NCBI GenBank assembly: GCA_020048405.1
Contig: JAIFMP010000089.1
Coordinates: 1 to 60,253 of the forward strand
Length of the DNA stretch: 60,253 bases
Direction of reading: 5' to 3'
Source of the DNA: Hydrogenophaga sp.
GTDB taxonomy: Bacteria; Pseudomonadota; Gammaproteobacteria; Burkholderiales; Burkholderiaceae_C
Notes under the pieces: generated by a model
Database searches by the model: none
Seen by the model: the letters and a program-made list of their open reading frames with translations, nothing else
Told to the model about the DNA's origin: nothing
Program-made: the position numbers and the translations under genes
Shown: positions 27,924-36,508 of the stretch, one piece after another
Numbering within the stretch: the stretch's first letter is position 1
Layout: each line of letters starts with the position of its first letter

Positions 27924-28346
27924 ATGACTTTTTTGCTGATTTGGCTGGCCTTTGCCGCCGCGCTGGGCATGCTGGCCAAACAACGGGGCCGGGGCTTCAT
28001 GTCGTGGTTGCTGATTGGCACTTTGCTGTCACCACTGCTGGGTTTTGTACTGCTGATGATGAGCAAAGACCTGGCCCTGTCAGAGGCCTTGGACACCATC
28101 ACACACGACATGGACATGACCCACGTGAAGTGCCCCAAATGCACTGAATATGTGATGCCCGAAGCCACCGTGTGCCCCTACTGCCGCAACCCACTCCAGC
28201 CAAACCCAGAATACGTGAAGCAGCGTATGGCCGACAAACTTTCTGAAGAAGCTGAAATACAGCGCGGTCGTCAATTCAACTTCATCATTGCCACAGGTGT
28301 GGCCGTGGCCATCGCCATCGTGGCGTGGCTTTCTACATTCCTGTGA
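27924..28346 (+). CDS. Zinc-ribbon membrane protein
   Basis: A 140-aa protein with two N-terminal hydrophobic segments (about residues 1-18 and 28-48), a zinc ribbon with CPKC and CPYC pairs (about residues 73-91), a charged linker and a C-terminal transmembrane helix ending WLSTFL. Function is unknown; such proteins are common in Burkholderiales. The start at 27924 follows a GAGG ribosome site. A terminator follows. Confidence 0.8.
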   Translation: MTFLLIWLAFAAALGMLAKQRGRGFMSWLLIGTLLSPLLGFVLLMMSKDLALSEALDTITHDMDMTHVKCPKCTEYVMPEATVCPYCRNPLQPNPEYVKQRMADKLSEEAEIQRGRQFNFIIATGVAVAIAIVAWLSTFL

Positions 28347-28377
28347 CCCATCTCTGACACGTCGCTGGGCGCTGAGC

Positions 28378-28408
28378 AGCAAAAAAGGGGCCTCGCGCCC
28401 CTTTTTTC
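28378..28408. terminator. Bidirectional terminator between the zinc-ribbon gene and ygiQ
   Basis: AAAAAAGGGGC-CTCGC-GCCCCTTTTTT: a perfect GC stem with A and T tails, serving two convergent genes. Confidence 0.9.
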
Positions 28409-28425
28409 ATGCCATCCACACAGGC

Positions 28426-30905
28426 TCAATGGGTTTTGCGGGTGGTGCGCCCGCCATTGGGCTTGACGGGCTTCAGGTTCGGGCTGCGAGGGGGCAGGCC
28501 GGTGTGCTGCGTCAGCACCTGACCCTTCACGGGTTGCTTGCCCTTCAAACCCACCACCACCCCCTTGCCGGGTGACGGCTTGGCCGCCGATGAGGCAGTG
28601 CCCGTGCCGGGAGTGCTGTTTTTCTTGCGCGCACTTTGGTAGCCGCCATCGGTCAGCGGCTGGAAGGTGGGAATGAGGTGGTGTTTGCCGTTGCCAATCA
28701 GGTCGGCGCGGCCCATGGTTTTCAGCGCCTCGCGCAGCAGCGGCCAGTTGTTGGGGTCGTGGTAGCGCAAAAACGCCTTGTGAAGTCGGCGGCGTTTGTC
28801 GCCACGCACGATGTCCACCGTTTCGTCGTCGCTCTCGGCCTGGCGGCGCACCTTGCGCAATGGGTTGCGCCCCGAGTGGTACATGGCCGTGGCCGTGGCC
28901 ATGGGGCTGGGGTAGAAGGTTTGCACCTGGTCGGCACGGAAACCGTTTTTTTTCAGCCACAGGGCCAGGTTCATCATGTCTTCGTCGCGTGTGCCGGGGT
29001 GGGCTGCGATGAAGTACGGAATGAGAAACTGCTTTTTGCCCGCTTCTTCGCTGAACTTTTCAAACATCTGTTTGAACTTGTCGTAGCTGCCAATGCCGGG
29101 CTTCATCATTTTGGACAGCGGCCCGCCTTCGGTGTGCTCAGGCGCAATCTTCAGGTAGCCACCCACGTGGTGCGTCACCAGTTCTTTCACGTACTCAGGG
29201 CTTTGCACCGCCAGGTCGTAGCGCAGGCCGGAGCCGATCAATATCTTCTTGATGCCCTTCAACCCCCTCGCCCGCCGGTACATCTTGATGAGGGCGGAGT
29301 GGTCGGTGTTGAGGTTGGAGCAGATACCCGGGTACACGCAGCTGGGTTTGCGGCAGGCGACTTCAATCTCCGGGCTTTTGCAACCGATGCGGTACATGTT
29401 GGCCGTGGGGCCACCCAGGTCTGAAATGACGCCGGTGAAGCCCTTCACCTTGTCACGGATGTCTTCCACCTCTTGAATGACAGAGTCTTCCGAACGGCTC
29501 TGGATGATGCGGCCCTCGTGTTCGGTGATGCTGCAAAACGTGCAGCCCCCAAAACACCCACGCATGATGTTCACACTGAACCGAATCATTTCCCAGGCCG
29601 GGATTTTGGTGGCGCCGTCGTGGCTGCCGTTCTCGTCGGCATAAGCAGGGTGTGGGCTGCGGGCGTAAGGCAGCCCAAACACCAGATCCATCTCGGCCGT
29701 GGTGAGTGGGATGGGGGGCGGGGTGATCCACACGTCGCGCGCCGTGGTGCCCTCGCCGTGGGCCTGCACCAGGGCACGGGCGTTGCCGGGGTTGGTTTCC
29801 AGGTGCAGCACGCGGTTGGCGTGGGCGTAGAGCACAGGGTCGCTCTTCACCTGCTCGTAGCTGGGCAGGCGGATGACCGAGCGGTCGCGTGGCGGCACCC
29901 ACAGCGCGCCGTGCCCGCCTTTGCCCGTGCCCGCCACCCGAGTGGGCAGGGCCGGGTTTTGCATGAAGGCCAGCGGCTTGACATTGCCTTGCAACGCCGG
30001 GCCTTCATTCTTCAAGCTTTTTTGGCCTCCAGCGCTTTCCTGTATTGGTTTCTCAGCTTCACTATCAGCACTGCCACCCATACCGGGTTTGACACAGGTG
30101 GTGTCGTTTTCCTTGGCCAGGTCGGCCGTGGTCAGGTAGGGGTTGACATGGGCCTCCACGCGGCCGGGCGAGTCCACGCTGGTGGAGTCGATCTCAAACC
30201 AACGGTCATCGCCCGTGGGGGTTTCACGGCGGAAAAACGCGGTGCCCCGCACATCGGTGATCTGCGTCACCGGCTCGCGAGCGGCCAGGCGGTGGGCAAT
30301 TTCCACAATCGCGCGCTCGGCGTTGCCGTACAGCAGCAGGTCGCATTTGGCGTCGACCACGATGCTGCGGCGCACTTTGTCGCTCCAGTAGTCGTAGTGG
30401 GCAATGCGGCGAAGGCTGCCTTCAATGCCGCCCAGAATGATGGGCACCTCGGGGAAAGCCTCACGGCAGCGCTGGCTGTACACAATGGCCGCACGGTCGG
30501 GACGCTTGCCACCCACATCGCCGGGGGTGTAGGCGTCGTCGCTGCGGATTTTGCGGTCCGCCGTGTAGCGGTTGATCATGCTGTCCATGTTCCCGGCGGT
30601 CACGCCCCAGAACAGGTTGGGCTTGGGTCAGCGCTTTGCCAGTCGGGCTGGGCAATGATGCCCACCCTGAACCCCTGATTTTCCAGCATGCGGCCAATCA
30701 CGGCCATGCCAAAGCTGGGGTGGTCCACATAGGCATCGCCCGTTACCAGCACGATGTCGCAGCTGTCCCAACCCAGTTTGTCCATTTCGGCCCGGCTCAT
30801 GGGCAGAAACGGTGCGGTGCCAAAGCGGGCAGCCCAGTACTTGCGGTAGCTGTTCAGCGGCTTGGCGGCGCGGGGGAAAAGGGAGACATCGACGGGGGCG
30901 TTCAT
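28426..30905 (-). CDS. ygiQ: YgiQ family radical SAM protein, frameshifted
   Basis: A large radical SAM protein. The cluster-binding motif is CFGGCTFC in the central part; the N-terminal domain ([25 protein letters not shown]) and the C-terminal DUF3362-like region ([16 protein letters not shown]) are typical of UPF0313/YgiQ. The first 93 codons run from 30905 to QPDWQSAD and the rest resumes in another frame at [16 protein letters not shown]. About 16-22 nt of the intervening conserved segment are missing near 30624-30631. A repeat copy is read in frame within a linker (30013-30066). The role of YgiQ is poorly known. Confidence 0.92.
30013..30066 (-). repeat. Dispersed repeat, copy B, read in frame within ygiQ
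   Basis: On the minus strand it starts GATAGTGAAGCTGAG and continues AAAGCGCTGGAGGCCAAAAA. It shares the core AAGCGCTgGAGGCCAAAAA with the copy at 59449 and most positions with the copy at 24881. It encodes a hydrophilic linker in the N-terminal third of YgiQ. Confidence 0.6.
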
Positions 30906-30983
30906 CCCTCGAAGTGTACGTTTTTGGCCTTGTCCCCAGACGTTCAAGGCCATGTACAAAGACTCTTTCACGGCCGCTCGTAC

Positions 30984-31023
30984 GAAAAAAAAGCGCCGTG
31001 GAGAACCCTCCCAGGCGCTTTAA
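30984..31023 (-). terminator. Intrinsic terminator after ppa
   Basis: Read on the minus strand: AAAGCGCC and GGCGCTTT arms around an 18-nt loop, followed by eight T residues, about 50 bases past the ppa stop. Confidence 0.85.
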
Positions 31024-31072
31024 ATCGGAGCAAACTTTCCTTTAGAGGAGAGCTCTGGACGCTAAAAAAGCA

Positions 31073-31587
31073 TCATTTTTGCGATGCAGCGTAAGCAGCC
31101 ATGCCATCGGTGATTTCTTTGTGGGCTTCGGGAATGCCGACCCAGCCATTGACCTTGACCCACTTGCCGGGCTCCAGGTCTTTGTAGTGTTCAAAGAAGT
31201 GGGCGATGTTCTTCAGCACCAGTTGATGTGGTCGTAGAACGGCAGGATTTTTTGGGTGGGCACGGCCAGGAGCTTGGCGTCTTCACCACCTTCGTCGGTC
31301 ATTTTGAACATGCCGATGGCGCGGCAAGGCACCACCACACCAGGAGGCAATGGGAACGGGGTCAGCACCAGCACGTCCACAGGGTCACCGTCGCCACTGA
31401 TGGTCTGCGGGATGTAGCCGTAGTTGCAGGGGTAGTGCATGGCCGTGCCCATGAAACGGTCCACAAACAACGCGCCAGACTCTTTGTCCACCTCGTACTT
31501 CACAGGGTCGGAGTTGGCAGAGATTTCGATGATGACGTTGAAAGCTTCTGGTGCCTTGGAGCCGGGGGTGACGTTGTTCAATGACAT
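31073..31587 (-). CDS. ppa: Inorganic pyrophosphatase, frameshifted
   Basis: Family I soluble pyrophosphatase, which drives biosynthesis by hydrolysing pyrophosphate. The first frame carries [30 protein letters not shown] and the metal-binding [10 protein letters not shown], then breaks after LPFYDHI. The family resumes in another frame at [20 protein letters not shown] and ends at 31073. The missing K-S-x-x-D-L-P-E type segment corresponds to about 22 nt at 31221-31224; span 515 nt. Family I PPase is normally essential, so a sequence error is the likelier explanation. Confidence 0.95.
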
Positions 31588-31710
31588 GGCTTGAATGATG
31601 TTGAGGATGAAAAACCGGACAGCCGGAGGATCAGCCTCCGATTGACGCCGATTTTACTGATGGCACCCTTACTGCCTGAGGCCCATGACCCGCACCAACC
31701 GAACGATAAG

Positions 31711-32865
31711 ATGCGGCCCATGCCCCAGATGCACTGCTTCCCGCCGGCCCCAGCGGCCACACCATGCCGCACACTGCATGCGGCCTGCCGCTGGGCTGCG
31801 GGGTTTGTGCTGGCTTGTACGGTACTGGCCGGGGCCATTCAGCCAGCCGCCGCAGCGACTGAGGCCGGCACCTCCAAGCCACTGCAGTTGCGCATCGTGG
31901 GTGGTCTGGCCGGTCTGACGCAGTACACCCAGTTTGAAGAGCCTTTTTGGACGCAGGAGCTGCCGCGCCTGACCCAGGGTCAATTGCGTGCCGACATCGT
32001 GCCGTTCAACAAGGCCGGACTGCGTACCCATGAAGCGCTGCGGCTGATACAGCTCGGGGTGGTGCCGTTTGGCACGGTGCTGCTGTCGGGTGTGCTCACC
32101 ACCGACCCGGAACTCGCTGCGCTCGACCTGGCTGGGCTCAACCCGGACATGGCAAGCCTGCGTCGCTCCATGGCTGCATTCCGGCCCCACCTGGAACAGA
32201 CCATGCGTGAACGCCATGGCATCGAGGTGCTGGCCATCTACACCTACCCGCCGCAAATCACTTTTTGCACCAAACCGTTCAAGGGGCTGTCTGACCTGTC
32301 TGGCCGACGGGTACGCATCAGCAACCCCACGCAGGCCGACCTGCTGCGCCCCTTCGGCGTGATCCCGCTGCAGGTGGAGTTCTCCGAGCTGATGGCCAAT
32401 GTGCGCAATGGCAACGTCGATTGCGCCATCACCGGCGGTATGACGGGCAACACCATCGGTCTGCACACCCTGACCAGCCACCTGCACACCAGTGCCACCA
32501 CGTGGGGGATTTCGGTTTTTGGAGCCAACAAGGCCGCATGGAACGCCCTGCCCGCCTCGGCGCGCGACACACTCCGCACCGCACTGCGCAGCCTGGAAGC
32601 CGCTGTTTGGGAGGACGCCGAACAACAAATGCGGGCGGGCGTGGCCTGCAACACCGGCCAAGCTGGTTGCCTGACAGGAAAACCTGGGCAAATGACCGAA
32701 GTCGCCACCAGCACCGCTGACGAGCAAAAACTCCGTGAAGCGTTCCGCACCAGCGTGCTGCCCGCATGGCTGCAGCGCTGTGGCGACACCTGTGCTCCCG
32801 TCTGGAACCGGCTGATGGCCCCGGCCACCGGCCTGCGCGCCACACCTTTGCCACGCAAGCCCTGA
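31711..32865 (+). CDS. Orphan TRAP-type (DctP family) solute-binding protein
   Basis: A 384-aa periplasmic protein with a signal-type hydrophobic stretch ending in AAAA (about residues 25-50). The DctP fold is seen in LRIVGGLAGLTQYTQFEEPF, GVVPFGTVLLSG, GLSDLSGRRVRISNP, the latter holding the conserved Arg, and AITGGMTGNTIGLHT. No TRAP permease genes adjoin it; the nearest complete TRAP system lies 19 kb away with its own receptor. It ends 4 bp before a membrane GGDEF-EAL gene, so it may serve as that protein's ligand receptor. The start is uncertain (31711 or 31720). Confidence 0.8.
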   Translation: MRPMPQMHCFPPAPAATPCRTLHAACRWAAGFVLACTVLAGAIQPAAAATEAGTSKPLQLRIVGGLAGLTQYTQFEEPFWTQELPRLTQGQLRADIVPFNKAGLRTHEALRLIQLGVVPFGTVLLSGVLTTDPELAALDLAGLNPDMASLRRSMAAFRPHLEQTMRERHGIEVLAIYTYPPQITFCTKPFKGLSDLSGRRVRISNPTQADLLRPFGVIPLQVEFSELMANVRNGNVDCAITGGMTGNTIGLHTLTSHLHTSATTWGISVFGANKAAWNALPASARDTLRTALRSLEAAVWEDAEQQMRAGVACNTGQAGCLTGKPGQMTEVATSTADEQKLREAFRTSVLPAWLQRCGDTCAPVWNRLMAPATGLRATPLPRKP

Positions 32866-32869
32866 ACAC

Positions 32870-35800
32870 GTGACCGCCATCCCCGCACCGGTCCCCTTGC
32901 GCCGCATGGTCGCCATCTTTGGCGTGATGGTGGGCGTGTTTGCCGTGTTGCTGATATGGGCTGCGCTGAGCCAGATCCGCCGCAGCGAACAGTTGGCCCT
33001 GCAATCGGGGCGCGACCAGGTGGAGCGCGTCGTGAGCGCCGCAGAAAGCACGATCAACCGCACCTTGGTGGGCGTGGACATGCTGCTGGCCGAGACCACT
33101 GACTGGGTGCGCGAACTCCCGGGCAACCCAGACGACCAGCGCAGCACTGCACCAGTCCTGGCAGTGCAGCGCCTGCTCAAAGCCGCGCTGAACCAAAACC
33201 TGATGCTGCGCGACGTGGCCGTGGTGGACGAAAACGGGCAAGTGCTGTTCAGCGCCAAACCCGCCACCGCCCGCCTCGGTTTGCAGTTGCCAGTAGGTTT
33301 CCTGGAGCGTCTGCTGGCGCAGCCCTACCCATCGCTGGAAGTGAGCGGGCCGCAGTCCAATAGCGCGGGGCCAGACCGTTCGCTGTTTTTTGCGCGCTCG
33401 GTGCTGCTGGCCAACCAGCACAAGGCGGTGGCTGTGGCAGAGGTCCACTTGCCGCTGGTGGCCAGTCTGATGGACCCCGGTGACCCGCTGGGTCAGATGT
33501 GGGTGACGCTGGAGCGAGACAACGGCCAGTTGCTGGCCAGCCACCCCGCGCTGGACGCCCTCATTGGCCAGATGTTGGCGCCGCCCCTGAACCCGGCTGC
33601 GGCCAACGGCCAGGCCCACGCAGAGTCGGGGCGACTCAGCAGCGAAGCATCCGTTTTGGCCGTGAGGCCCACCCTGTACGCCGGGCTGCTCATTTCAGCA
33701 GGCATGCCCCGCAGCGCCGTGTTGGCAGATGCCCGGCAGGAGCGCCAAGTGGTGTTGGCAGTGACCGGTGGGCTTCTGGTGCTCGTGTTTTTTACGGCCG
33801 GGCTGCTATGGGTGTACGTGTCGCGCTTGTCGATGGCGCGCACGCAAGTGGCACAGGCCAATGCGAAGCTTCAGCAGGCCAACGGGGACTTGGCGCAGTC
33901 ACTCTCCCTCATCAAGGCCACGCTGGAGTCCACCGCCGATGCGGTTTTGGTGGTGGGTACCGATGGGCAAGTGAAACACTACAACCGCCAGTTTCTGCAC
34001 GCTGTGGGCCTGAACGAAGCACAGATGGCGGCCCATACGCCGAACACCATGCGCGATGCCGTGGCGGGTCACATGGCAGACCCCGACCATTTCCTGCGCA
34101 GCACGCACGAGGCTGACCAAAACCCGCTGCAGGAAACCCGCGACCAGATTGAGCTGAAGGACGGCCGGGTGATGGTGCGCCATTCGCTGCCCCAATTGCT
34201 GGACGGGCAACCGGTGGGGCGCGTGTGGAGCTTTCAGGATGTGACTCACTTCAAGCGCGCCGAGGAATCGCTGCGAGCGCAGCAAGACGCACTCAACCTT
34301 GCCCACAGCGACCTGGCCGCCACGCTGGAAGCCATTCCCGACCTGCTGTTTGAACTCGATGAAGAGGGCCATTACCTCGACTACCGCGCAGGTCAGCAAA
34401 ACCTGCTGGCGGTGCCCCCCAAACAACTGCTGGGGCGAAAGGTGTCAGAGGTCATGCCGACTGCCGCCGCGCAAGAGGTGATGGCTGCACTGGCAGAAGC
34501 CAGGGCACAGGGCCACTCCTACGGGAGGCAGGTGGCGCTGGATCTGCCACAGGGCAAAACCTGGTTTGAGCTGTCGGTGGCGCGCAAAAAGGGCCTGGCC
34601 AACGGGCAGGCGCGTTTCATACTGATCTCGCGCGATATCAGCATGCGCAAGCAGCACGAACACCTGATCTGGAACCAAGCCAACTACGACTCGCTCACCG
34701 GCCTGCCGAACCGCCGCATGTTCCGCGACCACCTGGAAGACCGCCTGGCCTTGGCTGGGGCTCGTGGAGAAGAGCTGGCAATGATGTTCCTCGACCTCGA
34801 TCGGTTCAAAGAAATCAATGACACCCACGGCCATGACATGGGTGACCACCTGCTGCAAACCGCTGCACAGCGCCTGCGTGCCTGTGTGCGCGAGTCAGAC
34901 ATGGTGGCCCGCATGGGTGGCGACGAATTCACACTGCTGATCGCCGGCAATGGTGTGGCTGAGCGCGCCGGTACCCTGTGCGAGGCTTTGCTCCAACGCA
35001 TGGCCGAGCCGTTTCACCTGGGGCTGGAGCTGGACTACGTCTCGGCCAGCATCGGCATCACGCTGTTCCCCGACGACGCTCAGGATGCCGAGACCCTGAT
35101 CAAACAAGCCGACCAGGCCATGTACGCCGCCAAACGCCTGGGCCGCAACCGGTTTGAACGCTTCACCTCGGCCATGCAGGAGGCCACCCTGGTGCGTTCA
35201 CGCATTGCCCGCGACCTGCGTTCCGCCTTGAGCGGAGAACAGTTTTGGCTGGCCTACCAACCCGTGGTTGACCTGCGCACGGGAATGGTCCGCAAAGCCG
35301 AGGCGCTGATCCGATGGCAACACCCCACACAGGGTGAGGTGGGCCCCGCCACCTTCATACCCATTGCAGAAGAGTCAGGCAGCATCCACGAGATAGGCCA
35401 GTGGGTGTTCGAGACCGCTGCCGCGCAGGTGGCCCAGTGGCGGCGCAGTTTGCACCCTGAGTTTCAAATCGGTATCAACACCTCGCCCCTGCAGTACCAG
35501 CGCCAGGGACTGCAACCCGGCACACTGACTGCGCACTTGGCCACGCTGGGACTGGACGGCCACAGCCTGGTGCTGGAAATCACCGAGGGCCTGCTGATGG
35601 ACGCGTCGGCCGGCACGCGCCAGCAATTGAGCGCCCTGCACGCCGCAGGTTTCGAGATATCGTTGGACGACTTTGGCACCGGCTACTCGGCGCTGTCGTA
35701 CCTGCACCAGTTCGACCTGGATTACCTGAAAATCGACCAGTCTTTTGTGCGCGGGCTGCACGCCAACAGCAAAGACCTGGCACTTTGCAAAGCCACCATC

Positions 35801-35977
35801 GTGATGGCGCACGAGCTGGGCCTGAAGGTGGTGGCGGAGGGCATTGAAACGGAAGAACAGCGTGACCTGCTGGCCCAGGCGGGTTGCGATTTTGGTCAGG
35901 GCTACCTGTTTTCACGCCCCGTGTCAGCTGGCGACTTCGAAGCGCTGATGGCCAAATGGCCTGCCAATGGATTCTGA
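32870..35977 (+). CDS. Membrane PAS-GGDEF-EAL cyclic-di-GMP enzyme
   Basis: A 1035-aa bifunctional candidate. A transmembrane helix (about residues 11-33), a large periplasmic sensor region (about 40-285, Cache-like) and a second helix (about 290-315) precede two PAS-type domains (about 345-470 and 480-600). GGDEF at 683-687 is intact with the inhibitory RxxD (RESD) five residues before R-M-GGDEF. EAL at 811-813 is intact with DDFGTG, KIDQSF and AEGIE, so both synthesis and hydrolysis of cyclic-di-GMP are possible. The start is GTG, four bases past the stop of the upstream solute-binding protein, suggesting an operon. Confidence 0.93.
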   Translation: MTAIPAPVPLRRMVAIFGVMVGVFAVLLIWAALSQIRRSEQLALQSGRDQVERVVSAAESTINRTLVGVDMLLAETTDWVRELPGNPDDQRSTAPVLAVQRLLKAALNQNLMLRDVAVVDENGQVLFSAKPATARLGLQLPVGFLERLLAQPYPSLEVSGPQSNSAGPDRSLFFARSVLLANQHKAVAVAEVHLPLVASLMDPGDPLGQMWVTLERDNGQLLASHPALDALIGQMLAPPLNPAAANGQAHAESGRLSSEASVLAVRPTLYAGLLISAGMPRSAVLADARQERQVVLAVTGGLLVLVFFTAGLLWVYVSRLSMARTQVAQANAKLQQANGDLAQSLSLIKATLESTADAVLVVGTDGQVKHYNRQFLHAVGLNEAQMAAHTPNTMRDAVAGHMADPDHFLRSTHEADQNPLQETRDQIELKDGRVMVRHSLPQLLDGQPVGRVWSFQDVTHFKRAEESLRAQQDALNLAHSDLAATLEAIPDLLFELDEEGHYLDYRAGQQNLLAVPPKQLLGRKVSEVMPTAAAQEVMAALAEARAQGHSYGRQVALDLPQGKTWFELSVARKKGLANGQARFILISRDISMRKQHEHLIWNQANYDSLTGLPNRRMFRDHLEDRLALAGARGEELAMMFLDLDRFKEINDTHGHDMGDHLLQTAAQRLRACVRESDMVARMGGDEFTLLIAGNGVAERAGTLCEALLQRMAEPFHLGLELDYVSASIGITLFPDDAQDAETLIKQADQAMYAAKRLGRNRFERFTSAMQEATLVRSRIARDLRSALSGEQFWLAYQPVVDLRTGMVRKAEALIRWQHPTQGEVGPATFIPIAEESGSIHEIGQWVFETAAAQVAQWRRSLHPEFQIGINTSPLQYQRQGLQPGTLTAHLATLGLDGHSLVLEITEGLLMDASAGTRQQLSALHAAGFEISLDDFGTGYSALSYLHQFDLDYLKIDQSFVRGLHANSKDLALCKATIVMAHELGLKVVAEGIETEEQRDLLAQAGCDFGQGYLFSRPVSAGDFEALMAKWPANGF

Positions 35978-35981
35978 TTTC

Positions 35982-36018
35982 GCAGCTGAAAAGTCAATAC
36001 CATCAAGCGCCAAGAGCA
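35982..36018 (+). repeat. Dispersed repeat, copy E
   Basis: GCAGCTGAAAAGTCAATACC followed by ATCAAGCGCCAAGAGC, starting 5 bases past the stop codon of the GGDEF-EAL gene. Aligns with the copy at 59449 over most of its length. Confidence 0.55.
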
Positions 36019-36047
36019 TTTTTCTTTCATTTTTTACGGCAAACACC

Positions 36048-36502
36048 ATGAACGCACTGCAACAACTCCAAACCCTGAACATCACCCTGCCCCCGGTGGC
36101 CATTCCCGCCGCTGCCTATCAGGCAAGCTGGTGTTTCTGAGTGGCCACATCGCCAAGCAAGACGGCAAACCCTGGGTGGGCCAACTGGGCCGCGACATGA
36201 GCACCGACCACGCCAAGCTGGCCGCCCGCGCCGTGGCCATTGACCTGATGGGCACCTTGGCTGCGGCCTGTGCCGCGGCCGGCACCGACCTGAACGGCGT
36301 GAAACGCATCGTGAAAGTGATGAGCCTGGTCAACTCCACCGCCGACTACACCGAGCAGCACCTCGTCACCAACGGCTGCAGTGAGTTGCTGGGTGAAGTG
36401 TTTGGAGCTGAAGTGGGCGCACATGCCCGCAGCGCGTTCGGTGTGGCCCAGTTGCCAATGGGTGCCTGTGTGGAAATCGAGCTGATCGCCGAACTGGCCT
36501 GA
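36048..36502 (+). CDS. RidA family protein, frameshifted
   Basis: A RidA/YjgF-type protein, a family of enamine/imine deaminases. The start at 36048 reads LPPVAIPAAAY and then breaks at 36119-36124; the family resumes in another frame at GKLVFLSGHIAKQDGKPWVG and runs to MGACVEIELIAELA. About 16 or 19 nt (P-F-V type residues) are missing. The longer form with a LAARAVAIDLMGTLAAA helix belongs to the Atu-like RidA subgroup, whose substrate is unclear. Confidence 0.88.
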
Positions 36503-36508
36503 GCTCCC

